Below are positions 45,794 through 55,663 of a DNA stretch of 64,000 nt, piece by piece (the stretch's first letter is position 1; each line of letters opens with the position of its first letter). The DNA comes from Paenibacillus protaetiae (lineage in GTDB: Bacteria > Bacillota > Bacilli > Paenibacillales > Paenibacillaceae). The notes under the pieces were generated by a model. That model was not told the origin of the DNA. It saw only the letters and a list, made by a program, of their open reading frames with translations, and ran no database searches. Made by a program: the position numbers and the translations under genes. The stretch spans positions 620,001 to 684,000 of the forward strand of contig NZ_CP035492.1 in NCBI RefSeq assembly GCF_004135365.1, written 5' to 3'.

Positions 45794-46977
45794 ATGAAGG
45801 ATAAACGGATATTAATTGTAATGAGCGTGCTGGCCATTACCTTTATCGGATTTGGCATTATTATTCCGGTTATGCCGCAAATTATAAGCGAAGCGGATCC
45901 GGCTGGAGCGGAACGCCATACGGGTTATATGCTTGCGCTTTATTCGGCCATCTCCTTTGTGCTGTCGCCGCTTTGGGGAGGCTTGTCGGACAAGATAGGA
46001 AGAAGGCCGGTTATTTTAATAGGCATCGCCGGTTTTGCCGTCAGCTTTTTGCTGTTTGGGCTAGCATCGGGGAACCTCCCCCTTATGTATTTGTCGCGTG
46101 TGCTGGGAGGCTTGTTCTCCGGGGCGGTCACATCGGTTATTGTTGCTTATGTAGCAGATATTACGCCGCCTGAACGCCGGACCAAAGGGATGGCGCTTGT
46201 CGGCATGTCCATCGGCCTCGGGTTCACGGTAGGGCCGGGCTTTGGCGGGCTGCTCAGCTTGATTTCGCTGGAGGCGCCGTTTTATGCCGCATCGGCGCTT
46301 GCGTTTGTCACGCTTGTGCTCGCATTCCTGAAGCTGAACGAATCGCTTGCTCCGGATAAGCGCCGGCAGGCGTCGGTGAAGCGTCCGTCGCGGTGGACGG
46401 CGTTTGCCGGGCCGCTTAAATATTTGTATGTGCTGGCGTTTTTTGTGACCTTTACGCTGGCGGGCATGGAAGCTACGCTGCAGTTTTTTGGCATGCGCCG
46501 GTTTGATGTAACTCCGATGCAGGTTGGCATTCTCTTTTTTGTATGCGGGCTTGTCGGGCACTGGTGCAGGGCGGCTTTGTCCGCAGACGGATTAAAAGAG
46601 GGGAAGAGCCCCGTTACATCGGAGCCGGACTCATTGTTTCCGGCATCGGCTTTTTCCTGCTGCTGGAGGCGCATTCGCTGGGATGGGCGATTTTGTCGCT
46701 TGCTGTTTTCGGTATCGGCAATTCGCTGATCCGCCCATGTGTAACATCGCTTATTACGCAAAAAACGACCGTCAGCCAAGGGGTTGCTTCCGGCTTAAGC
46801 TCTTCCATGGACAGCCTGGGGCGTATTGCCGGACCGCTGATGGGTACGGCTTTGTTTACCGTGGATATGCGGCTGCCTTATTTGCTGGGCGGCGTATTAT
46901 GTTTTGCCGCCGTGCTGCTGCTGCTTCAATTCAGGCGGCTGGACAGCCAAAGGCTGGCTGCGGCGCAGCCGGAATAG
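45794..46977 (+). pseudogene. MFS drug-efflux-like transporter, frameshifted as read
   Basis: The N-terminal six helices carry MFS motif A (GGLSDKIGRRPVILIG) and the motif C-like GFTVGPGFGGLL, typical of 12-helix DHA1/Tet-type antiporters. After FFVCGLVG the frame breaks. One G added to GGG at 46556-46558 gives GLVGALVQGGFVRRRIKRGEE, and the last five helices run on to 46977. As read, the product would lose helices 8-12. AAAGGAGG precedes the ATG. A strong terminator follows. Confidence 0.85.
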
Positions 46978-47015
46978 ACGGCAGCCGCGGCAGTTTGCGC
47001 GCGGCGATAAGAGAG

Positions 47016-47064
47016 AAGCCCCTGGCTGCAGCGCTTTAACAAGCGCTGCAGCCAGGGGCTTTTG
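47016..47064. terminator. Strong terminator with perfect 21-base stem
   Basis: AAGCCCCTGGCTGCAGCGCTT (arms 47016-47036 and 47041-47061) around TAAC, followed by TTTGC. It can serve the plus-strand MFS gene and possibly the minus-strand exporter. Confidence 0.88.
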
Positions 47065-47228
47065 CTGTTGCGGGCATGCATGCGGCAGGCCGAAGCACGC
47101 CGCCTCACCGCTCTTTGCGCAATTTGCGGCAAAGGAACGGTCCGGCGGTGCCGATTTCGCAGCTTTTGTTGCCGCTGCATGCGGCAGCGTTCACATAACT
47201 TCCGGCACAGTTACAATCTCTGCACAGC

Positions 47229-48254
47229 CTACATTCGGCGATGCTTGCGCAATGCCAAAATATTCAGCAGCACAAAGGCAAGCGACAACCCGATCAACAC
47301 GAAGGCGTCCGTCTGGATGCGCGCCCATCCTTCGCCGCGCACCATAATGCTTCGCATGGCGTCCGCGCCGTAATAAAGCGGCATGATGTAGCTGAGCTTT
47401 TGCAGCCACGGATTCATGGCGTCCAGGTTGAACAAGCCGGAGAAAAACACTTGCGGCACAATGACAAGAGGGATGAACTGCACGATTTGAAACTCGCTGC
47501 TTGCAAAGGAGGAGAGCAGTGTCCCTAATGTTAATGCGGCCAGCGCAAGCAAGAAATTCACAAGCAGCACATAGGCCATGCTGCCGTTCATATACAGTCC
47601 CAGCACATCAACGGCGAACCAGGCGATAAGCGAAGCCTGCAAAATCATAAAAACGCCGAAGCCGGCCAAATAACCGGCAACCACTTCCGACCGGCGGATT
47701 GGCGTGGCCAATAGCCGTTCCAGCGTTCCGGTCGTGCGCTCGCGCAAAAACGAAACGCCCGCCAGTAAAAAAACAAAGAAAAAGGAAAAAAAGCCGATCA
47801 GCACCGGGCCGTAATAATCAAAAGGAGCCATTTGCGGTCCGCCGTGCAAATACGTGACAGCCGGCATCGCAGCAGAACTGCCGCTTTCCCCCGGCAGGGC
47901 GTTTTGTACAAAAGCCAGCAGGCTGCGGCTTTCGCTTGGATCACTGCCTTCCAAATGAATTTGAAGCCCTGGCGGGCCGGATGCGGCGTAACCGTCCAGC
48001 GTTCCGTCCTTCAGAGCAGCGTTTGCTTCTTCCTCGTTTGAGTAAACCGTTATGGCAGCGCCTTGCGTCTGCATGAGCGATATAGCTTGTTCAGGCAATC
48101 CGACGGCGCCGATCCGCGGGGAAACCGATTGCCCGTCAAATACCAGCTTCATTAGCGTTAATATAAGAAGCGGGGCTATAAATAGAAGCGCCATGGTCCG
48201 CTTATCGCGGATAAATTGCTGCCAGATGCGGATAGCGAGCGCGCGTATGCTCAT
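47229..48254 (-). CDS. ABC-2 type transporter permease
   Basis: The 341-residue membrane protein has an N-terminal helix, an extracytoplasmic domain (about 45-165) and five or six C-terminal helices with ERTTGTLERLLATPIRRSEVVAGY, the conserved cytoplasmic coupling motif of YhgE/ABC-2 exporters, and FFSGLFNLDAMNPWLQKLSYIMPLYYG. It likely exports a drug or lipid-linked compound. The start overlaps the stop of the ATPase gene by four bases (ATGA). Confidence 0.88.
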   Translation of the reverse strand: MSIRALAIRIWQQFIRDKRTMALLFIAPLLILTLMKLVFDGQSVSPRIGAVGLPEQAISLMQTQGAAITVYSNEEEANAALKDGTLDGYAASGPPGLQIHLEGSDPSESRSLLAFVQNALPGESGSSAAMPAVTYLHGGPQMAPFDYYGPVLIGFFSFFFVFLLAGVSFLRERTTGTLERLLATPIRRSEVVAGYLAGFGVFMILQASLIAWFAVDVLGLYMNGSMAYVLLVNFLLALAALTLGTLLSSFASSEFQIVQFIPLVIVPQVFFSGLFNLDAMNPWLQKLSYIMPLYYGADAMRSIMVRGEGWARIQTDAFVLIGLSLAFVLLNILALRKHRRM

Positions 48255-49018
48255 GGGCGTCCTCCTTTGCCCAAAGCGATAAACGCTTCTTCTATCGAAG
48301 CGGCTCCGGCGCTGAATTTGATTTCATCCGGCGTGCCAAGCGCAATAAGCTTGCCGCTCTGAATGAGGCCAAGCCGGTCGCATTTTTCCGCTTCATCCAT
48401 GACGTGGGTGGTCACAATGATGGTGGTGCCGGAGCTCCGCAGCCCGCTCAGCTCCTGCCAGATCGTCCGGCGCAGCAGCGGGTCAATGCCGACGGTCGGC
48501 TCGTCGAGAACAAGCAGCTCCGGTTCGTGCAGCAGGGCGATTGCGAGCGAAAGCCGGCGTTTCATACCGCCGGAGTAGGTACGCACTGCCCGGGCCAGAT
48601 CGCCGGAAAGGTCAACAAGACGTGCGCAGTCCTCAATACGGGCTTGCAGCTGTTTTCCCTGAAGCCCGTACAATGCGCCGAAAAAAGCCATGTTCTGCCT
48701 GCCGGTCAGCTCGTTGTACAGGGCATCGGCTTGCGCCATATAGCCGAACCGCCGCAGCATCGACCGCTGAGGCATCCGCTCATGCAGCAAGGTGACGGTG
48801 CCGCTGTCGGTTTGCTCAAGCCCGGTGATGGCGCGGATCAGTGTTGTTTTCCCGGAGCCGGACGGGCCAAGCAGGCCAAACAGCTCTCCTTTCGGTATCG
48901 ACAGAGTAATACGGTCCAGGACGGTTTTGTCCCCGTAGGTACGGGTAATACTTTGAACGATGACCGCTGACGCCTTTTGTCCAATAAAATCTTCGCTGCA
49001 TACTTTCGTTTCTTCCAT
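48251..49018 (-). CDS. ABC transporter ATP-binding protein (DrrA/CcmA type)
   Basis: The 255-residue ATPase has Walker A GPSGSGKTT, signature YSGGMKRRLSLAIAL and Walker B LLVLDEPTVGID. The signature SGGM and the trailing GLIQSGKLIALGTPDEIK are those of the drug/export ABC-2 class. ATG 49018 follows GAGGAGCG; the open stretch upstream is not needed. It is the partner of the downstream permease. Confidence 0.9.
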   Translation of the reverse strand: MEETKVCSEDFIGQKASAVIVQSITRTYGDKTVLDRITLSIPKGELFGLLGPSGSGKTTLIRAITGLEQTDSGTVTLLHERMPQRSMLRRFGYMAQADALYNELTGRQNMAFFGALYGLQGKQLQARIEDCARLVDLSGDLARAVRTYSGGMKRRLSLAIALLHEPELLVLDEPTVGIDPLLRRTIWQELSGLRSSGTTIIVTTHVMDEAEKCDRLGLIQSGKLIALGTPDEIKFSAGAASIEEAFIALGKGGRP

Positions 49019-49152
49019 CCGGAATCGCTCCTCTCTGGAACAGAAATCCATCTACCTTCGATTATCAGGAGAGCGGAGGCGCTTGTAAAGCAGGTTTTGC
49101 AGCAGCAGGCTAAAAGCCGGTTGGCGTCGGCGGCGGAGCGGCTGATGAAACC

Positions 49153-49183
49153 AAAAGACCTGCATCGTTTGCAGGTCTTTTTT
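49153..49183. terminator. Terminator after yktB
   Basis: AAAAGACCTGC (49153-49163) pairs with GCAGGTCTTTT (49171-49181); on the minus strand it ends in TTTT. Confidence 0.75.
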
Positions 49184-49216
49184 AGGGAGCTGTTTCGGCA
49201 GGGCGCCGCCAGCCGT

Positions 49217-49867
49217 TTACAGCAGCGAACGCCGGTAGATCGGCATAAGCGTCTCGAATGTTTCTTCCGCCAGCCGGATTAATCCGGGGCCGTCTTGAAG
49301 CAGCTTGTCGCCGGCCGGAATATGGCGCCCGATCAGCAGCTCGGCTTTTTTGACGTCGCGGAAACGGACGAGCGTATGTTCCCAAGTCTCTTTCGTGAAG
49401 GAAGAGGTAGGAACGGCTTCTTTTTTCATATGGTCCATGGAAAGCATATAGCCGTCCGGAACTTCGGCTGCGAGATTGTCCGCCTGGGCAAGCAGCGCGG
49501 AAGCGATGGCGGCTTTATTCGGCACCTCATAAATGAAAGCGAGCCACATAAACAAATGGTCGTCGAACAAGCCGATTTGAAAATGCGGGTAAGCTTTGTA
49601 GCCGCGTTTGTTATGACATAACGCCAGCCACGTATCTTTGGGCGGATTGACGGTCCGGCGCGCATGTTTGGCGATGTGCAGAAACAGCTCCTGCCCGGCC
49701 GCAGGCGCCAGCTTGCCGGCCAGCTCTTCCCCGATTTGCTTGAATTTAGGCTGAATGCGCTGCTGAATCGCGTTCATTCGGTCCTCAAGCCCTTCAATTT
49801 GAAACGTATCGAAATCAATTTGGCTGAATCCGGTAAATCCGGTCGCCGTTTGAGTTGGTGTTGGCAT
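49217..49867 (-). CDS. yktB: DUF1054 family protein (YktB-like)
   Basis: The 216-residue protein shows the DUF1054 signature (GFSQIDFDTFQIEGLEDRMNAIQQRIQPKFKQIGEEL; HNKRGYKAYPHFQIGLFDDHLFMWLAFIYEVPNK). Function unknown; it is a soluble protein conserved in Bacillales. ATG 49867 lies 11 bases after GGAGG; the earlier open codons overlap the intergenic region. The 250 bases to the next gene hold no further feature I can support. Confidence 0.85.
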   Translation of the reverse strand: MPTPTQTATGFTGFSQIDFDTFQIEGLEDRMNAIQQRIQPKFKQIGEELAGKLAPAAGQELFLHIAKHARRTVNPPKDTWLALCHNKRGYKAYPHFQIGLFDDHLFMWLAFIYEVPNKAAIASALLAQADNLAAEVPDGYMLSMDHMKKEAVPTSSFTKETWEHTLVRFRDVKKAELLIGRHIPAGDKLLQDGPGLIRLAEETFETLMPIYRRSLL

Positions 49868-50118
49868 AGTTGTCCATTCCTCCGTCTGCCTATACAGAAT
49901 TGATATCTTTTTTATTTTGCCGTTTTGCAGCTGTTTCCGCAAGTGGAGACATCGGACGGATCGCGGATTTTTTGTTAGGCATGGCGGTTTGCCGCCCCTT
50001 TCCGCGAAAATTAGTCAATAAACCAAGTTGCCAGAACATAAGATGGAGTATAAGATATGGATAAGAACAAATTGTCAGACAATTCAGTTAACTATTCCGT
50101 AGTAAGGGAGGGATTGCC

Positions 50119-50715
50119 GTGAACAAAAGCTACGAAGTCGAGTATTGTAATCTGGAGCTGCGATTTGACCGCCGGCAAATCCAAAATCTCATCCGCGATC
50201 TTATTCAGGAAGGGTACTCCTTGTATTGGAGCGAAACGGAATATCAGTTTCTCATCTCCATACGAACCGGTCGGAAGCTGGTCAAACTCAGGTTTCAACG
50301 CATGAAAAACCGTTACAAAATTGTGGGCGATTATATTATTAAGGACGAAAAGCTGTCGGAGCTGATCGAAAAGCTGATCAATGATACACGTGGACATGCG
50401 GTGGTCAAGCGGATCAAGGATCGTCAGATCGTCATTGAAAACATAATGTTCGGCGAAATTATAAGACTTGTGGAGGTGTCCGGCATGGAACATCGCATCG
50501 TGTATCAAAAGAAACCCTTTGTTACAATAGAGGAAATGATCAAAGCTTATCAATCGAAACGCGCGGAGGAGCGGGCGCCTGTATTACGCTATGAGCTGGA
50601 TTATGAGCTGTCCGTCTTGTTTGAGGCGCTTCAAAATGGACAGGATGAGGCGGCTGCCGCATCCAAAGAGAAGCTGACGGCATTACGTTCGGAAATGCTT
50701 CAGCTGGAGCTATGA
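50119..50715 (+). CDS. Conserved protein of unknown function
   Basis: The 198-residue product (MNKSYEVEYCNLELRFDRRQIQNLIRDLIQEGYSLYW; KLRFQRMKNRYKIVGDYIIKDEKLSELIEKL; a C-terminal acidic helix) has no signal or membrane helix and no motif that I can name. The coding look, the AGGGAGGG ribosome binding site and the GTG start at 50119 make it a real gene. A terminator follows. Confidence 0.75.
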   Translation: MNKSYEVEYCNLELRFDRRQIQNLIRDLIQEGYSLYWSETEYQFLISIRTGRKLVKLRFQRMKNRYKIVGDYIIKDEKLSELIEKLINDTRGHAVVKRIKDRQIVIENIMFGEIIRLVEVSGMEHRIVYQKKPFVTIEEMIKAYQSKRAEERAPVLRYELDYELSVLFEALQNGQDEAAAASKEKLTALRSEMLQLEL

Positions 50716-50747
50716 GCGGTTTATGAGTTGTACGGCAACTAAATACC

Positions 50748-50785
50748 ACACATAACCCCGCCGGCAGCCGGCGGGGGTTATGTGT
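50748..50785 (+). terminator. Terminator with GC-rich stem
   Basis: ACACATAACCCCGCCGG and CCGGCGGGGGTTATGTGT around CAG; 16 or more pairs, followed by CTGCAGC rather than a T tract. Confidence 0.65.
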
Positions 50786-50970
50786 CTGCAGCTGTTTTCC
50801 AAATTTTCATCCCGGGCTCCGGGCAGCTTCCTGCAGACGGCCGTCTCCATTCTGGAATTCCGCAGCGGGAATTTGGAGCCGGATGGCGGTTTGCGCCGCT
50901 TTATAAGATAAACTTTTCAGCAGGGTCAAATTTATTGATTGCGAAAATCATCTTTTTACAGCGAATTCGG

Positions 50971-50999
50971 TTTTCAATTGTCAGAAAAAACGGTAGAAT
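50971..50999 (+). promoter_or_regulatory. Possible promoter of gndA
   Basis: TTTTCA (50971-50976), 17 bases, TAGAAT (50994-50999); about 40 bases ahead of the start codon. Confidence 0.45.
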
Positions 51000-51039
51000 G
51001 AAACTGACTTAAAATTACAGATGAAGGATGGATAACCAG

Positions 51040-52452
51040 ATGTCAAAACAGCAAGTTGGTGTTGTAGGCCTCGCAGTTATGGGTAAAAATCTGGCTCTCA
51101 ATATTGAAAGCAGAGGGTTTACCGTGTCCGTGTATAACCGTTCCCGCGAGAAAACCGATGATCTCATCCAAGAATCCGCCGGCAAAAATCTGTTTCCGAC
51201 ATACAGCGTGGAGGAGTTCGTCCAGTCTCTGGAAACACCGCGCAAAATCCTCATTATGGTACAAGCAGGCGCCGGTACGGACGCGACGATCAATGCGCTT
51301 GTTCCTTATCTGGACGAAGGCGATATCATTATTGACGGCGGCAACGCTTATTTCCCTGATACGCAGCGGCGCAGCAAGGAGCTGGAGGCGAAAGGTTTCC
51401 GCTTTATCGGCACCGGCGTATCCGGCGGCGAAGAAGGCGCGCTGAAAGGCCCGGCCATTATGCCAGGCGGCCAGGAATCCGCTTATAAGCTTGTAGAGCC
51501 GATCCTTACCGCTATTTCCGCTAAAGTCGGCGATGATCCGTGCTGTACATATATCGGACCGGACGGTGCCGGCCATTACGTTAAGATGGTCCATAACGGC
51601 ATTGAATACGGCGATATGCAGCTCATTTGCGAAGCTTATCATTTGCTCGAATCGGTTGCCGGCTGCTCGACGGAAGAGCTGCAGTCCATTTTTGCCGAGT
51701 GGAACAAAGGCGAGCTGGACAGCTACCTGATTGAAATTACGGCCGATATTTTCTCCAAATACGACGCCGAAACGGGCAAGCCGATGGTGGATGTCATCTT
51801 GGATTCCGCCGGACAGAAAGGTACGGGCAAGTGGACCAGCCAAAGCTCGCTTGATCTTGGCGTGCCGTTGTCCATCATTACGGAGTCGGTATTTACCCGG
51901 TTCCTGTCTGCGATGAAAGAAGAACGCACGGCCGCAAGCCGGGTGCTGAAAGGCCCGGACCAAGCGCCGTTCCAAGGCGACAAGGCGGCGTTTATCGAAT
52001 CGGTCCGCAAAGCGCTGTTCGCGAGCAAAATCGCTTCGTACGCGCAAGGCTTCGCCCAAATGCGCGCGGCTTCCGACGAATACGGCTGGAATCTCCGCTA
52101 CGGCGATATCGCGATGATTTTCCGCGGCGGCTGCATTATCCGTGCAGGCTTCCTGCAAAACATTAAAGACGCGTACGACCGCGATTCGAACTTGCGCAAT
52201 CTTTTACTTGATCCGTATTTTAAAAATATCGTGGAATCGTACCAAGGCGCATGGCGCGAAGTCGTGGCAACCGCTGTTGTAAACGGCGTCCCCGTTCCTG
52301 CTTTTGCCAGCGCGCTGGCTTACTTCGACAGCTACCGCACGGAGCGGCTGCCTGCCAACCTGCTGCAAGCGCAGCGCGACTATTTTGGAGCGCATACTTT
52401 TAAACGTGTAGACAAGGAAGGCGTATTCCATCACAACTGGATGGAAGCTTAA
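51040..52452 (+). CDS. gndA: 6-phosphogluconate dehydrogenase, NADP-dependent, decarboxylating
   Basis: The enzyme oxidises and decarboxylates 6-phosphogluconate to ribulose-5-phosphate in the oxidative pentose phosphate pathway. The dinucleotide fold [20 protein letters not shown], the catalytic [15 protein letters not shown] and [17 protein letters not shown], and the substrate block [13 protein letters not shown] are present. The length of 470 residues and the sequence match Bacillus GndA rather than the short GntZ/YqeC form. The start is 51040 (MSKQQVG) with AAGGATGG ahead; 51028 is the alternative. Confidence 0.96.
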   Translation: MSKQQVGVVGLAVMGKNLALNIESRGFTVSVYNRSREKTDDLIQESAGKNLFPTYSVEEFVQSLETPRKILIMVQAGAGTDATINALVPYLDEGDIIIDGGNAYFPDTQRRSKELEAKGFRFIGTGVSGGEEGALKGPAIMPGGQESAYKLVEPILTAISAKVGDDPCCTYIGPDGAGHYVKMVHNGIEYGDMQLICEAYHLLESVAGCSTEELQSIFAEWNKGELDSYLIEITADIFSKYDAETGKPMVDVILDSAGQKGTGKWTSQSSLDLGVPLSIITESVFTRFLSAMKEERTAASRVLKGPDQAPFQGDKAAFIESVRKALFASKIASYAQGFAQMRAASDEYGWNLRYGDIAMIFRGGCIIRAGFLQNIKDAYDRDSNLRNLLLDPYFKNIVESYQGAWREVVATAVVNGVPVPAFASALAYFDSYRTERLPANLLQAQRDYFGAHTFKRVDKEGVFHHNWMEA

Positions 52453-52793
52453 TAGTTTTTGGAGGAGCTTGTCCGGAGAGAATCCCGGAGCCCTTCCGGC
52501 GAAAGGCCGTCAACGGCGTCGCGCAGCCATCTGCGCAGCCGGTCTGCCTCTTGGTCGGAGTAATGATGCCGGTGCACAAGAGACATGGCGGCTTCGGCAA
52601 AGGAATGGAAGCTTTGAATGAGGCGTGGCTGCGCAAGTCCCAGTAATTCAGGGGCTGCGTCGGCCACCTTTTTTTTAATATATTCGAGCATCCAGATGAC
52701 ATCTTCCCGGCAAAGCGGATGATCGGGATTCATAATGGTGTTTATCCGTTTTTCGGTTGGATGCGCGTCCCATAACTCGGATTTGGGAATCAT
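52449..52793 (-). CDS. Hypothetical helical protein, 114 residues
   Basis: A mostly alpha-helical soluble protein ([83 protein letters not shown]). No family recognised. ATG 52793 is eight bases after AAGGAG; GTG 52802 is nearer and less likely. Its 3' end touches the 3' end of gndA (four-base overlap). Confidence 0.65.
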   Translation of the reverse strand: MIPKSELWDAHPTEKRINTIMNPDHPLCREDVIWMLEYIKKKVADAAPELLGLAQPRLIQSFHSFAEAAMSLVHRHHYSDQEADRLRRWLRDAVDGLSPEGLRDSLRTSSSKNY

Positions 52794-52929
52794 GCGCGTC
52801 ACTCCTTTTCGAAATAAAAGGTATCACTATCATCCATACGGCAGTTTAAACTTTTTTATACCCGGTCACTATGAAAAATGATATGATAATACGAAAAACG
52901 CAAGAACGATAAAAAAGGTGGCCATTGAC

Positions 52930-53451
52930 GTGTCAGCAGTGACTAACAAAATTGTTCTGGTCGGTTTTATGGGAACCGGCAAATCAACCGTCAGCCGGCT
53001 GCTTGCGGACGAGCTGGGCTGGCAGCGCATTGACTCCGATGAGGAAATTGTCCGCAGGGAAGGCCGGACGGTTGCTTCCATCTTCGAAGAGCATGGGGAA
53101 GCCGGCTTCCGGCAAATTGAAAGCGAGGTCATCGCTTCCATCATGAATGCGCCCGAGCCGGCCGTTGTCGCTACCGGAGGCGGAGCGCCGCTTGCTGCGG
53201 CGAACCGTGAGGCGATGCTCGCAGGCGGTTATGTGGTCGCGCTCAAAGCGGATGCGGCGCATATTATTAGCCGCGTGAAGGCAGATACGGCGAGGCCGCT
53301 GCTTGCCGGCGACGCAGAAAGCCGTGTGCCGCTGCTGCTGGAGCAGCGCAAGACGCTTTATGATTTTGCGCACCATATGATCGATACGACGGAGTTGACG
53401 GCAGAAGAGGTTGCGGCGCTTATTGTGAAAGGCTGGAATGAAACCCGTTGA
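52930..53451 (+). CDS. aroK: Shikimate kinase
   Basis: The 173-residue P-loop kinase phosphorylates shikimate at O3. Walker A is GFMGTGKST near residue 13, the shikimate-binding block SDEEIVRREGRTVASIFEEHGEAGFRQIE follows, then VVATGGGAPL and the lid arginine in TARPLL. GTG 52930 fits the GGTGG spacing; GTG 52918 has no ribosome binding site. It stands just upstream of aroA, so two shikimate-pathway steps lie together. Confidence 0.93.
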   Translation: MSAVTNKIVLVGFMGTGKSTVSRLLADELGWQRIDSDEEIVRREGRTVASIFEEHGEAGFRQIESEVIASIMNAPEPAVVATGGGAPLAAANREAMLAGGYVVALKADAAHIISRVKADTARPLLAGDAESRVPLLLEQRKTLYDFAHHMIDTTELTAEEVAALIVKGWNETR

Positions 53452-53624
53452 ATCATATCCGTAAGCAGGCGGCGACGTATACCGGTCTGCTTTAAGCGTG
53501 GAAAGCGTTGCACCGGTGGGGTGCAGTTATTTTCGGCGCTGCAGTTTCGTTCCCGCTTACGATGAACCTTACTATGCAATTTGCGAGATTGTCATTTACG
53601 ACATTATAAAGGAGAAATAGACTT

Positions 53625-54920
53625 ATGGACGTTATTGTTACCCCGACTCCGCGATTAAACGGAGAAATTCAGGCGCTTTCCTCCAAAAACTACACGACGC
53701 GCTACCTGCTTGTAGCGGCACTAGCCGAAGGGACCAGCACGATCTATTATCCGGCGCACAGCGAGGACAGCGATGCGATGCGGCGCTGCATTCGCGATTT
53801 GGGCGCCAAAGTGGAAGAAGATGACGAAAAAATCGTCATTACCGGCTTTGGCCGCCATCCGCTTCCGGTCAGCGAGCTGGATGTGGGCAACGCCGGCGCG
53901 GTGCTCCGCTTTTTGATGGCGATTGCATCCCTTTGCCCGGACGTAACCTTCATTAACCGTTACCCGGATTCCTTGGGCAAACGCCCGCATGATGATCTGA
54001 TTGATGCATTGGGCCAGCTGGGCGTATCCGTTACGCACCGCGAAGGCAAGCTGCCGATTACGATTAAAGGCGGCAGCCCGCGCGGCGGCAAAATCCGTGT
54101 ATCGGGCAATGTCAGCTCGCAATATTTGAGCGCACTCTTGTTCCTGACGCCGCTGCTGGAAGAAGACAGCGAAATTGAAGTGCTGCATGATTTGAAATCG
54201 AAAGTGGTTGTAGGGCAAACGCTTGAAGTGCTGGAGCAAGCCGGAATTCAGATCGAAGCGAGCGAAGACTTGATGTTCTACCGTGTTCCGGGCCGCCAAA
54301 GCTACAAAGCGCAAAACTATACCGTGCAAGGCGACTATCCGGGATCTGCCGCGATACTGGCTGCAGCGGCGGTTACCGAATCGGATGTAACGGTGCACCG
54401 CCTTGCGGAAAACAGCAGACAAGGCGAGCGGGCAGTTGTCGATGTGCTGCGCATGATGGAGACGCCGCTGACGCATGAGAACGGCATTGTCCATGTGCAA
54501 GGCAACGGCAAGCTGAAAGCTGTTGAATTCGACGGCGACCAGGCGACCGACGCCGTGCTGGCTATGGTGGCGGCAGCAGTATTTGCGGAAGGAACTTCCC
54601 GTTTCTACAACGTAGAAAATCTGCGGTACAAGGAGTGCGACCGCATTACCGATTATTTGAACGAACTGCGCAAAGCAGGGGCGAACGTGGAAGAGCGCCA
54701 AAGCGAAATTATTGTACACGGCCGACCGGAAGGCGTTGAAGGCGGCGTGGAAATTAATGCGCATTACGACCACCGCGTCATTATGGCGCTGACGGTTGTC
54801 GGCTTGCGTGCGAAAGCGCCGATCCGTATCAAGGACGCGCATCACGTTGCGAAATCGTATCCGATCTATTTTGACCACTTAAAGGCATTAGGCGCTAAGG
54901 TGGAGTGGGTCGAAGCCTAA
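53625..54920 (+). CDS. aroA: 3-phosphoshikimate 1-carboxyvinyltransferase (EPSP synthase)
   Basis: The enzyme joins phosphoenolpyruvate to shikimate-3-phosphate. The blocks SSKNYTTRYLLVAALAEG, DVGNAGAVLRFLMA, SGNVSSQYLSALLFLTPL and the PEP-binding YKECDRI are conserved. The 431-residue length is normal. The glyphosate-sensitivity loop (GNAGAVLR in place of the class I GNAGTAMR) points to a class II-type or divergent enzyme; sensitivity cannot be told from this. AAAGGAGAAATAG precedes the ATG. Confidence 0.94.
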   Translation: MDVIVTPTPRLNGEIQALSSKNYTTRYLLVAALAEGTSTIYYPAHSEDSDAMRRCIRDLGAKVEEDDEKIVITGFGRHPLPVSELDVGNAGAVLRFLMAIASLCPDVTFINRYPDSLGKRPHDDLIDALGQLGVSVTHREGKLPITIKGGSPRGGKIRVSGNVSSQYLSALLFLTPLLEEDSEIEVLHDLKSKVVVGQTLEVLEQAGIQIEASEDLMFYRVPGRQSYKAQNYTVQGDYPGSAAILAAAAVTESDVTVHRLAENSRQGERAVVDVLRMMETPLTHENGIVHVQGNGKLKAVEFDGDQATDAVLAMVAAAVFAEGTSRFYNVENLRYKECDRITDYLNELRKAGANVEERQSEIIVHGRPEGVEGGVEINAHYDHRVIMALTVVGLRAKAPIRIKDAHHVAKSYPIYFDHLKALGAKVEWVEA

Positions 54921-54997
54921 TCGGAGGTTACCCGCCGATTGCCGCTAACCTTTGTCCATTTGCCGCCGTATAATGGTTGCGAAGGAGGGGATGAACG

Positions 54998-55432
54998 ATG
55001 GCATTTGAAAATCCGCCGAGAGACCAAATCCGGGAGCTGCTGAAAGCCAGCAGCGTAATTGCGGTTGTCGGGTTGTCCGATAACCCGGACCGGACGTCGC
55101 ATATGATCGCCAAAGCCATGCAGCAAAAAGGGTACCGGATTATTCCGGTTAATCCCGGCGCCAGCTCCATTCTGGGCGAACGCTGCTACGGAACGCTGGC
55201 CGAAATTCCGTTCAAAGTCGATATTGTCAACGTATTTCGGCGCAGCGAGTTTACGCCGGATATTGCGCGGCAGGCGGTTGCAATCCGCGCCAAGGCGCTG
55301 TGGCTTCAGCTTGGCGTCGTTAACGAGACGGCGGCGCGTGTTGCCCGCGCTGGCGGGCTCACGGTAATTATGGACCGCTGCATTAAGGTCGAGGATTCGA
55401 TTCTGCTGCCGAACGGCAAAGGGAGAAACTGA
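54998..55432 (+). CDS. CoA-binding protein
   Basis: A 144-residue single Rossmann-fold CoA-binding domain (VIAVVGLSDNPDRTSHMIAKAMQQKGYRIIPVNPGASSILGERCY; VDIVNVFRRSEFTPDIARQ; LGVVNETAARVARAGGLTVIMDRCIKVE) of the CoA_binding_2/YccU type. The role is unclear; it is common in Bacillales. GAAGGAGGGG precedes the ATG. A terminator follows before the PTS operon. Confidence 0.9.
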   Translation: MAFENPPRDQIRELLKASSVIAVVGLSDNPDRTSHMIAKAMQQKGYRIIPVNPGASSILGERCYGTLAEIPFKVDIVNVFRRSEFTPDIARQAVAIRAKALWLQLGVVNETAARVARAGGLTVIMDRCIKVEDSILLPNGKGRN

Positions 55433-55522
55433 CCGCGATCAAAAAAAAGACCCCCTTCTTCAACAAGAAGTTAGCCTTGGACGGCCAGAAGCGGGCTTCA
55501 CGAACATGGACCAATTAACATT

Positions 55523-55555
55523 CGGCGGGCTTTTACGGGCTCGCCGTTTTATTTT
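55523..55555 (+). terminator. Terminator before the PTS operon
   Basis: CGGCGGGC (55523-55530) pairs with GCTCGCCG (55539-55546, one G-T wobble), then TTTTATTTT. Confidence 0.7.
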
Positions 55556-55582
55556 GACAAATATCAGGTGAACGCTTACCAT
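55554..55582 (+). promoter_or_regulatory. Possible promoter of the PTS operon
   Basis: TTGACA (55554-55559), 17 bases, TACCAT (55577-55582). The -35 is perfect, the -10 only moderate. No convincing cre site or RAT antiterminator is seen. Confidence 0.4.
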
Positions 55583-55663
55583 CTGTAGTAGAGAAACGAT
55601 CGAATAGAGCAGTGATTGCAGTTAATGCCGCGGCTTATTTGTAACAGGCACTGGAGGTGCGCA

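Noticed and set aside
55570-55590. A cre-like site (GTGAACGCTTACCA) before the PTS permease
   Set aside because: Only part of the CcpA consensus fits; several invariant positions mismatch.
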